DNA of 5,054 nucleotides from contig CAMDCH010000206.1 of the NCBI GenBank assembly GCA_945889655.1, forward strand, positions 1-5,054, given 5' to 3'. The DNA is from SHZT01 sp945889655. GTDB lineage: Bacteria; Gemmatimonadota; Gemmatimonadetes; Gemmatimonadales; GWC2-71-9. A program made the translations under genes and the position numbers. Below, piece by piece: positions 1 to 5,054 of the stretch. Position 1 is the first letter of the stretch, and every line of letters starts with the position of its first letter. Below the pieces are notes generated by a model that saw nothing but the letters and a program-made list of their open reading frames with translations, was not told the DNA's origin and made no database searches.

Positions 1-1
1 G

Positions 2-787
2 AATTCGACCCTGATCGTGGTCGGCGATGTTTCGGTGGCCACCATCAAGCCCAAGCTCGAGGCGGCGTTGGGTTCGTGGACTGGCGCGGCTTCCGCCAAG
101 CCTGCCCTTCCGGCCGCGAAGCAGGTCGCTGCGCGGCAGGTCTACCTGGTCGACAAGCCGGGTGCTGCACAGTCCGAGATCCGCATTGGCCGCATCGGCG
201 TGCCGCGGCTCACCGAGGACTACTTCCCGCTGATCGTGATGAACACCATCCTCGGCGGCTCGTTCACGTCCCGCCTGAACCAGAATCTCCGCGAGGAGCA
301 TGGCTACACGTACGGAGCGGGGTCGGCGTTCGACTTCCGTCCCACGCCCGGCCCGTTCGTCGCCTCCGCGGCGGTGCAGACGGACGTCACCGACAAGGCG
401 CTGGCCGAGTTCATGAAGGAGCTGAGGGCGATCAACGACTCGGTGTCTGACGCGGAGGTGACGCGCGGCAAGAATTATCTCGCACTCGGTTTCCCCGCGG
501 AGTTTCAGTCGGCGTCTGCGATCGCGCTCCAGCTCGGCGATCTCGTCACCTACGGCCTGCCCGACGAGTACCTCAATAACTACATCGGCCGCGTCATGCA
601 GGTGACGAAGGCGGACGTCCTGCGGGTGGCGCGCAAGTACATCGATCCGGCAAAAATCGCGATCATCATCGTCGGCGATCGGAGCAAGATCGAGACCGGC
701 GTGCGCGCGCTCAAGCTTGGTGAGGTGAAGCTGCTCACGATCGACGATGTCCTGGGGGCGCCTCCCGCGACCTCGTCCTCCCGCTGA
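2..787 (+). CDS. M16 family zinc peptidase, C-terminal part (5' end outside the window)
   Basis: The reading frame is open from base 2 to a TGA at 785-787, giving 261 visible residues with no start in the window. It opens with a hydrophobic strand ending in Gly-Asp-Val (residues 4-10), the usual close of the N-terminal half-domain of M16 (pitrilysin/processing-protease) peptidases. A full C-terminal M16 domain follows. Residues 97-106 carry the family hallmark Arg...Gly-x-x-Tyr (Arg97, Tyr104, in LREEHGYTYG), which in known M16 enzymes binds the substrate backbone. A second Val-Gly-Asp strand lies near residues 222-225. The catalytic HxxEH zinc site would sit in the missing N-terminal half, so activity cannot be judged: the protein could be the catalytic subunit or an inactive R/Y-type partner. 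M16 peptidases of diderm bacteria are often periplasmic, but no signal peptide is visible here. A GTG at 17 is an internal codon, not a credible start. Family assignment is firm; substrate unknown. Confidence 0.9.
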   Translation, partial: NSTLIVVGDVSVATIKPKLEAALGSWTGAASAKPALPAAKQVAARQVYLVDKPGAAQSEIRIGRIGVPRLTEDYFPLIVMNTILGGSFTSRLNQNLREEHGYTYGAGSAFDFRPTPGPFVASAAVQTDVTDKALAEFMKELRAINDSVSDAEVTRGKNYLALGFPAEFQSASAIALQLGDLVTYGLPDEYLNNYIGRVMQVTKADVLRVARKYIDPAKIAIIIVGDRSKIETGVRALKLGEVKLLTIDDVLGAPPATSSSR

Positions 788-796
788 CCCAGCCGT

Positions 797-823
797 CCGC
801 CGGCCCTCACCCGGGGCCGGCGG
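797..823 (+). terminator. GC-rich hairpin after the M16 gene, probable terminator
   Basis: Bases 797-806 (CCGCCGGCCC) and 814-823 (GGGCCGGCGG) are perfect inverted repeats of 10 bp around a 7-base loop (TCACCCG). The stem starts ten bases after the stop codon of the peptidase gene and lies ahead of the pepA promoter, where a terminator is expected. No T-tract follows, so it is not a textbook intrinsic terminator. It may act as a U-less hairpin, protect the 3' end of the mRNA, or work with Rho. Confidence 0.55.
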
Positions 824-847
824 CCCGGTTGCGCGACCGTAATCCGC

Positions 848-876
848 TTGCCGTCGGCCTACCCGCCCAGTAGACT
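848..876 (+). promoter_or_regulatory. Putative sigma70-type promoter of pepA
   Basis: TTGCCG at 848-853 matches the -35 consensus TTGACA at four of six positions, and TAGACT at 871-876 matches the -10 consensus TATAAT at four of six. The spacer is exactly 17 bp. Transcription would begin near 882-884 and leave a leader of about 37 bases before the pepA ATG at 920. The position, between the hairpin at 797-823 and pepA, fits a separate pepA transcript. Such matches can occur by chance, and I could not test other sigma factors. Confidence 0.4.
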
Positions 877-911
877 TTCGCGCCCACGAAGTCAACACCA
901 CTCCCCGGACC

Positions 912-915
912 GAGG
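912..915 (+). promoter_or_regulatory. Ribosome binding site that decides the pepA start
   Basis: GAGG (912-915) lies four bases before the ATG at 920. It is the only Shine-Dalgarno-like sequence near any candidate start of this frame and favours 920 over the upstream TTG at 848, which is itself part of the putative -35 box. Confidence 0.55.
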
Positions 916-919
916 TCGA

Positions 920-2416
920 ATGAACTCGGACGTCAAAGTCGTTCCGCTCGAGCGTGTCACCGCGCCCGTCCTGGCTGTCGCCTTCGGTTCCCAGATCGTC
1001 GATGGGAAGGTGCCTTCTGCGCTCCTTGCCCTCGACTCCGTGTTGCAGGGCGCCATCGGGCGCATCCTCGAAACGGGCGATTTCAAGGGCGAACGCGACG
1101 ATTTTGCGGCGATCTATCCCGCCAAGGGACCGAAGCGCGTTCTCCTGATCGGGCTGGGGAAGCCCGGCGAGATCCATCGAGCCACTGTGCGCCGGGCGGC
1201 GGGGATCGCGGCACGCAAGACAATTGGCCTGGGACTGGAACATCTCGCATTCCATATCACGGCTGATGCCCGTGGTGGCTTGCCGCCAGTGGTCATCGGG
1301 CAGGTAGCCACCGAAGGCGCGGCCCAGGGGGCCTGGCACTACAAGGACCTCAAGGCGACGGACGACAAGCGCACCAAGCTCAAGACGTTCGACCTGATTT
1401 CGTCGCGGGAAGAACGCGCCGACATGGACCGGGGGCTGGTGGTGGGCGCCGCGGTGGGCATGGGCCAGAAACTGGCCCGCAACCTCCAGATGCTGCCTGG
1501 CAACATCTGCACGCCCACCTACCTGGCGGAAATCGCGAAGCTGCTGGGCAAGGCGTATGGGTTCCGCGTGAACACCATGGGGCAGGACGCGCTCGAGAAG
1601 GCCGGCATGAACGCGCTCCTGAGCGTGTCCCAGGGTTCGCAACAGGAGCCGCAGCTCATCACCCTCGAGTACCACGGGGCGAAACGCACAGCCCCCGTCT
1701 GCATCGTGGGAAAGGGCGTGACGTTCGATTCCGGCGGCATCTCGATCAAGCCGGCGCTCAACATGGAAGACATGAAGTACGACATGTCCGGCGCGGCAGC
1801 GGTGCTGGGAGCCTTCGAGGTCCTCGGACAGTTGAAGCCGGAGATCAACGTTGTGGGTATCGTGCCCTCCGTCGAGAACCTTCCCTCGGGCACGGCGATC
1901 AAGCCGGGCGATGTCGTCCGCAGCCACTACGGCAAGACCATCGAGATCGTGAACACCGACGCCGAGGGCCGCCTGATCCTCGCGGACGCCCTCTCGTACG
2001 CACGAAAGTTCAAGCCCGCTTGTGTAATCGACGCCGCCACGCTCACGGGCGCGATCGTGATCGGCCTCGGTCATCATGCCACAGGCATGATGGGCACCGA
2101 CGAGCAGTTGATCAGCGAAGTGCGCAAGGCAGGCGAGCTGGCGGGCGAGCGTTGCTGGCCGCTGCCACTGTGGGATGACTACCGGGAATTGAACAAGTCG
2201 GACGTCGCGGATGTGAAGAACTCGGGCGGGCGCGCGGCAGGTTCCATCACCGCCGGCTGGTTCCTCCGCGAGTTCGTCGACGGTTTCCCGTGGGTCCACC
2301 TGGACATCGCGGGCACCGCGTATACCGACCGCGACACGCCGGGCAGCCTCAAGGGACCCACCGGTCTCGGCGTCCGTCTCTTCTCGGAATTCATCCTGGG
2401 GCGCGCAGGCGGGTGA
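920..2416 (+). CDS. pepA: Leucyl aminopeptidase (M17, PepA/cytosol aminopeptidase)
   Basis: This gene encodes a 498-residue M17 aminopeptidase, a two-metal enzyme that removes N-terminal residues, preferably Leu, from peptides in the cytoplasm; known members are hexamers. All the active-site residues are visible. Lys265 and Asp270 lie in GKGVTFDSGG, Lys277 in SIKP, Asp288 in MKYDM, and Asp347, Glu349 and Arg351 in the signature NTDAEGRL. Their spacing equals that of bovine lens aminopeptidase (Lys250, Asp255, Lys262, Asp273, Asp332, Glu334, Arg336) with a constant offset of 15, so the enzyme should be active. The variable N-terminal domain covers about residues 1-165 and the catalytic domain the rest. 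Length is normal for the family. I chose ATG 920 because GAGG precedes it; the frame stays open upstream to TTG 848, but those 24 residues look non-coding. It overlaps the next gene by four bases. E. coli PepA also binds DNA in Xer recombination; nothing here shows that role. Confidence 0.96.
   Translation: MNSDVKVVPLERVTAPVLAVAFGSQIVDGKVPSALLALDSVLQGAIGRILETGDFKGERDDFAAIYPAKGPKRVLLIGLGKPGEIHRATVRRAAGIAARKTIGLGLEHLAFHITADARGGLPPVVIGQVATEGAAQGAWHYKDLKATDDKRTKLKTFDLISSREERADMDRGLVVGAAVGMGQKLARNLQMLPGNICTPTYLAEIAKLLGKAYGFRVNTMGQDALEKAGMNALLSVSQGSQQEPQLITLEYHGAKRTAPVCIVGKGVTFDSGGISIKPALNMEDMKYDMSGAAAVLGAFEVLGQLKPEINVVGIVPSVENLPSGTAIKPGDVVRSHYGKTIEIVNTDAEGRLILADALSYARKFKPACVIDAATLTGAIVIGLGHHATGMMGTDEQLISEVRKAGELAGERCWPLPLWDDYRELNKSDVADVKNSGGRAAGSITAGWFLREFVDGFPWVHLDIAGTAYTDRDTPGSLKGPTGLGVRLFSEFILGRAGG
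2072..2092 (+). repeat. Perfect 9-bp inverted repeat inside pepA
   Basis: CATCATGCC (2072-2080) and GGCATGATG (2084-2092) pair perfectly around a three-base ACA loop. In RNA the stem could extend by one U-G pair (2071/2093). It lies within codons for His-His-Ala-Thr-Gly-Met-Met of the aminopeptidase, so it may simply follow from the protein sequence. Confidence 0.5.
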
Positions 2417-4197
2417 TCGCGGTCCGGCGGGCACTGCTGTCCGCCTTGAGTTGCGCCGTTCTGTCCGCTGCTGTCACCTCCGCCGGTGCCGCCCAGGACT
2501 CGACCCGCGTCCGGCCCGATACCGGCACAGCCCGCCAGGACACCAGCAGCCTTCCGCCACTCCCGCGCGTGATTCCCACACCGGCGCCGGAAGTACCCGC
2601 CGGCCCGCTGGTCCCCGGATCCCGCTACGTCTTCACACGCGATTCACTCGCCTGGGCCACCGCGATCACGCTGTCCGATCTTCTCGGCTCGATCCCGGGC
2701 GTCTACGTGGCCCGCGGCGGTTTCCTGGGCCAATCGGAATACGTGGTCTACGGAGGCCGAGGTGCCGCCGCCCTGGAGATCTTCTGGGACGGCATGCCGC
2801 TCGCCCCGATGGGCGGCGACTCGGTGTACGCCGATGCTGCCCGCGTCTATGTCGCCACGCTGTCCCGCGTGGACGTGGAAGTGCTCCCCGCGCTGCTCCG
2901 CGTGTACCTCGTCTCCGAACGGCACGCGTCGCTGGATGACCGGTCGCTGGTGCAGGTGGGAAGCGGCGACTATGGCGCCGCCCAGTACAACGGGTTGTTC
3001 CAGAAGCGCTGGGTCTCCGGTGTCGGCCTCGGGCTCATGGCAAACTTCGTGGGCAGCAAGGGATTCAGCGGTTCGAACCGCCAGGATCACGCGTTCGAAC
3101 TGGACGCGCGCCTGGACTGGATGCCCACCGATCGCGCCGGCGTCGTCTACCAGCTTCGCCGCCAGAAACAGGAACGCAGCCCCATCGCCATCGCGTCGAG
3201 CGGCGTGACTGTCCCCGGCCGCGATGGCACCCGCACCGACGCGATGCTTCGGTTTTTCGCCAGCACCCTTCCGGCGGGCCGCGGATTCGGTGGGGAATTG
3301 CTGTTCGGTTCGAGTGGCTGGGGGCAGGACACGAGCATCGGCGACCAGGGCGTCCACCATGTGGGGCTCACCGGTCGGTACGCGGGGCCGCGGGCCGCGG
3401 CTGAAGTCACCGCCCGCCTCGGCGATGTTCGGGTCACCCGGTCCCTGGCGGGACGCGCATCAATCTTTCTCCCGCCGGGACTCGTTGTTTCCGGTGATGC
3501 AGCGGCGGAAGCGCTCTCCGGTGGCCGTTCCTCGCGGCGCGCGCACGGCGCCATCGCCCTCTACCGCGGACCGTTCTCGGTGGCAGGAGAGCTGTCCTGG
3601 GGCGATGCGCCCCAGGCGCCTGCCGTGAGGCAGGATACCAGCGTCCGGACGGTGGACCGGGCGATCAGGGTCGGATTCGAAACGGCCTTTCTGGCCGGTC
3701 ACGCCGGCTTCGTTCGTCGTGACGCCTACCGGCCGCTCCCGTTTCCCAACCTGCCGAGCGTCGGTAGCCTCCGGGCCACGGACCCCACCGACAACTTTGT
3801 GGCGGATGCGAGGCTCCGGCTGCTACCGCCGCTCATGATCGACGGCTGGTACTCCAACCCGGTGAAGGGGGCGGCGGCCTTCCAGCCACCCACGCACGGC
3901 CGCGCACAGATCACGTTCCGCTCGAAATTCTGGAAGAAGTTCCGGAGCGGCGCGTTTGACCTGAAGCTCCAGGTGGCGATGGAATCGTGGAGCCGGGGGA
4001 CAGCCGGGGTGTCGGGTCCGCAGATTCTTCTCAATGGCGCGTCGTTCTACGAGACGTTCATCTCGTTCCAGATCGTGGGCTTCATTGCCTACTGGGACCT
4101 GCGCAACGCCTACAACTCATTCGAGACCTACGTGCCCAACGTCCCGTACCCCAGGAACGTCCAGACCTTCGGGGTTCGGTGGGAGTTCGCCAACTGA
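2413..4197 (+). CDS. Secreted TonB-receptor-like outer-membrane protein (plug-like domain plus predicted beta-barrel)
   Basis: The product has 594 residues. It begins with a clear Sec signal peptide: Arg5-Arg6, a hydrophobic stretch at 7-24, and cleavage probably after Ala26 or Ala27. A Pro/Thr/Asp-rich linker follows (about 28-70, ten prolines). Residues about 77-160 resemble a TonB receptor plug: a 'LSDLLGSIPGV' strand (to Val97), YGGRG near 113-117, WDGMPL at 125-130 and RVDVEVL at 152-158. The remaining ~415 residues alternate polar and hydrophobic, with aromatic girdle residues, and end in WEFAN, as expected of a beta-barrel. The protein is short for a TonB receptor, and the usual plug ending (LRGP...YG...GGVINI) is replaced by LPALLRVYLVSER. 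The GTG start at 2413 overlaps the pepA stop, places the signal peptide at the N-terminus and has only a weak upstream AGGCGG. The frame is open back to 2290 within pepA, but starting there would bury the signal peptide. Ligand unknown; it may be a divergent receptor or a TonB-independent barrel. Confidence 0.8.
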   Translation: MIAVRRALLSALSCAVLSAAVTSAGAAQDSTRVRPDTGTARQDTSSLPPLPRVIPTPAPEVPAGPLVPGSRYVFTRDSLAWATAITLSDLLGSIPGVYVARGGFLGQSEYVVYGGRGAAALEIFWDGMPLAPMGGDSVYADAARVYVATLSRVDVEVLPALLRVYLVSERHASLDDRSLVQVGSGDYGAAQYNGLFQKRWVSGVGLGLMANFVGSKGFSGSNRQDHAFELDARLDWMPTDRAGVVYQLRRQKQERSPIAIASSGVTVPGRDGTRTDAMLRFFASTLPAGRGFGGELLFGSSGWGQDTSIGDQGVHHVGLTGRYAGPRAAAEVTARLGDVRVTRSLAGRASIFLPPGLVVSGDAAAEALSGGRSSRRAHGAIALYRGPFSVAGELSWGDAPQAPAVRQDTSVRTVDRAIRVGFETAFLAGHAGFVRRDAYRPLPFPNLPSVGSLRATDPTDNFVADARLRLLPPLMIDGWYSNPVKGAAAFQPPTHGRAQITFRSKFWKKFRSGAFDLKLQVAMESWSRGTAGVSGPQILLNGASFYETFISFQIVGFIAYWDLRNAYNSFETYVPNVPYPRNVQTFGVRWEFAN

Positions 4198-4210
4198 GCG
4201 CCACGACCCT

Positions 4211-4226
4211 GCGGCCCCGGGCCTGC
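4211..4226 (+). terminator. Weak hairpin between the outer-membrane gene and yicC
   Basis: GCGGCCCCGGGCCTGC can fold into six pairs (4211-4216 with 4220-4223 and 4225-4226) with one bulged T at 4224 and a three-base loop. A run of four T lies at 4236-4239, ten bases downstream. It could be a weak terminator or attenuator between the two genes, but the loop is tight, the T run is detached and such short GC stems are common in this DNA. Confidence 0.2.
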
Positions 4227-4260
4227 ATGGATACCTTTTCCCGCCTGATGACCATCGCCC

Positions 4261-4266
4261 GGGAGG
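4261..4266 (+). promoter_or_regulatory. Strong Shine-Dalgarno sequence before yicC
   Basis: GGGAGG (4261-4266) is the strongest ribosome-binding sequence in front of any gene in this window. Its GAGG core ends four bases before a CTG codon at 4271, the same spacing as the GAGG of pepA to its ATG. It ends 16 bases before the first in-frame ATG at 4283, which is too far for usual initiation. It therefore points to CTG as the start. Confidence 0.6.
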
Positions 4267-4270
4267 ATCT

Positions 4271-5054
4271 CTGCCACGCTCGATGACCGGCTTTGGCGCC
4301 GCCGACGGACCCGTCCTGGGTGGTCGCCTGCAGGCGGAAGTGCGGACGGTCAATCACCGTCACTTCAACGTCCAGCTGAAGGTGCCGGGCAACCTCCAGC
4401 ACCTCGAGGCGGAGCTTCGCGAGCTGCTGCGCCAGCGACTGGAGCGCGGGCACATCGTCCTCTCGGCGCGCTGGCTCGACGACATGCCGCGGCCGCCGCA
4501 GATCCGCGTAAACCTGGAACGAGCCCGCGAAATCATCGGCGCGTTGCGCGAGCTGAAGACGGCGCTCACCCTGCCGGGTGACATCGACCTCGCGTTCGTC
4601 TCGCGGCTGCCTGAAGTGATCGGCTTTTCTGAAGAACCGTCTGCGGAGGCGCCCGGTCTCCCAGAGGTGACCCCGGTGATCAGCGCCGCGATCGACGCGG
4701 TCCTCACCATGCGCGAGCGCGAAGGCGGCATCCTGGCGATCGAGCTCGGCAACCGCATCGGCAACATCGCGAGCCGCGCGGCCGAAATCAGTATCCGGGC
4801 GCCGGAGCGGCTGATCCACGAGCGGGACCGCCTGCGGAAGAACGTGGCGGAGCTGCTGGATGGCCGTCCGCTGGACGACCTGCGTCTCGCGCAGGAGATC
4901 GCGCTCATCGCCGAGCGGCTGGATATCACGGAAGAGCTCACCCGGCTGGCCACGCACGTGGACGCCTGCCGTTCCGCGCTCGGTTCTCGGGGCGCGGTCG
5001 GGAAGCAGCTCAGCTTCCTGGGACAGGAGCTGCTCCGCGAGATCAACACCATCG
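4271..5054 (+). CDS. yicC: YicC family endoribonuclease, 5' part (3' end outside the window)
   Basis: The frame is open from the start region to the window edge, giving 261 residues from CTG 4271 or 257 from ATG 4283. E. coli YicC has about 287 residues, so roughly 30 are missing. Counting from ATG 4283, the family opening MTGFG is followed by EVRTVNHRH (residues 19-27), matching the YicC N-terminal domain (E. coli MRSVNQRY). MREREGG starts at 143, and the C-terminal DUF1732 region contains DITEELTRLATHV (214-226), GAVGKQLSFLGQEL (237-250) and REINTI at the edge. E. coli YicC is described as an endoribonuclease that takes part in turnover of the small RNA RyhB; the specific target here is unknown. 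I place the start at CTG 4271 because relatives commonly begin M-x-R-S-M-T-G-F-G, and CTG-Pro-Arg-Ser-Met reproduces that just after GGGAGG. ATG 4283 is the conservative alternative. In many bacteria gmk and rpoZ follow. Confidence 0.92.
   Translation, partial: MPRSMTGFGAADGPVLGGRLQAEVRTVNHRHFNVQLKVPGNLQHLEAELRELLRQRLERGHIVLSARWLDDMPRPPQIRVNLERAREIIGALRELKTALTLPGDIDLAFVSRLPEVIGFSEEPSAEAPGLPEVTPVISAAIDAVLTMREREGGILAIELGNRIGNIASRAAEISIRAPERLIHERDRLRKNVAELLDGRPLDDLRLAQEIALIAERLDITEELTRLATHVDACRSALGSRGAVGKQLSFLGQELLREINTI

Noticed and set aside
1..6. GAATTC (EcoRI site) exactly at the window start, with another at 2387-2392
   Set aside because: It could hint at a clone boundary, but the peptidase frame runs through it naturally and a six-base site occurs by chance; nothing else supports a junction.
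17..787. A complete 256-residue protein starting at GTG 17
   Set aside because: The GTG lies inside a conserved beta-strand (LIVVGDV) of the M16 fold and the frame is open to the window edge, so the gene begins upstream.
2290..2412. In-frame extension of the outer-membrane protein gene into pepA
   Set aside because: The extension would place 41 basic, unconserved residues before an obvious signal peptide; GTG 2413 gives a proper secreted N-terminus.
2449..2457. Possible lipoprotein cysteine (Cys14) in the signal peptide
   Set aside because: The residues before it (Ala-Leu-Ser) do not fit a lipobox, and the hydrophobic core continues well past the cysteine.
2644..3360. Long minus-strand reading frame of 238 codons inside the outer-membrane protein gene
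   Set aside because: It lies opposite a gene with a signal peptide and barrel features, has no recognisable domain, and long antisense frames are expected in GC-rich DNA.
3387..3401. GCCGCGG-G-CCGCGGC palindrome in the outer-membrane protein gene
   Set aside because: It is a short GC-only palindrome within Gly-Pro-Arg-Ala-Ala codons; such sequences arise often at this base composition.
4082..4957. Long minus-strand reading frame of 291 codons opposite yicC
   Set aside because: The plus strand here encodes unmistakable YicC motifs; the antisense product is rich in Arg, Asp, Gln and Leu with no domain and is a mirror of high-GC codon use.

Overview
The window carries four genes, all on the + strand, in GC-rich and densely coding DNA: the 3' end of an M16-family zinc peptidase gene, a complete leucyl aminopeptidase gene (pepA, M17), a complete gene for a secreted TonB-receptor-like outer-membrane protein, and the 5' part of a yicC-family endoribonuclease gene cut by the window end. 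A signal peptide followed by a plug/beta-barrel protein implies a Gram-negative (diderm) bacterium. High GC, an Asp/Thr/Pro-rich linker behind the signal peptide, a barrel ending in Trp-Glu-Phe and the M16/PepA content all resemble Gemmatimonadota. That assignment is inference from general familiarity, not a search result; another high-GC diderm phylum remains possible.

Layout. Bases 2-787 encode the C-terminal half of the M16 peptidase. Bases 788-919 form an intergenic region holding a perfect 10-bp GC-rich hairpin (797-823, likely the end of the upstream transcript), a sigma70-like promoter (848-876, 17-bp spacer) and a Shine-Dalgarno-like GAGG just before the pepA ATG at 920. pepA runs 920-2416 and overlaps the next gene by four bases (GTGA), so the two are probably translationally coupled. 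The outer-membrane protein gene runs 2413-4197. A 73-base gap follows with a weak hairpin and a strong GGGAGG, then yicC begins, either at a CTG (4271) or at an ATG (4283).

How the genes fit together. Two peptidases and an outer-membrane protein side by side suggest peptide turnover or peptide uptake, but only pepA and the outer-membrane gene are physically coupled. YicC is an RNA-processing protein, in many bacteria encoded just before gmk and rpoZ, and probably opens the next housekeeping block beyond the window. I see no mobile element, CRISPR array, phage gene, tRNA or rRNA. Most of the window is ordinary housekeeping DNA. The points most worth a second look are the divergent plug domain of the outer-membrane protein and the unusual start region of yicC.
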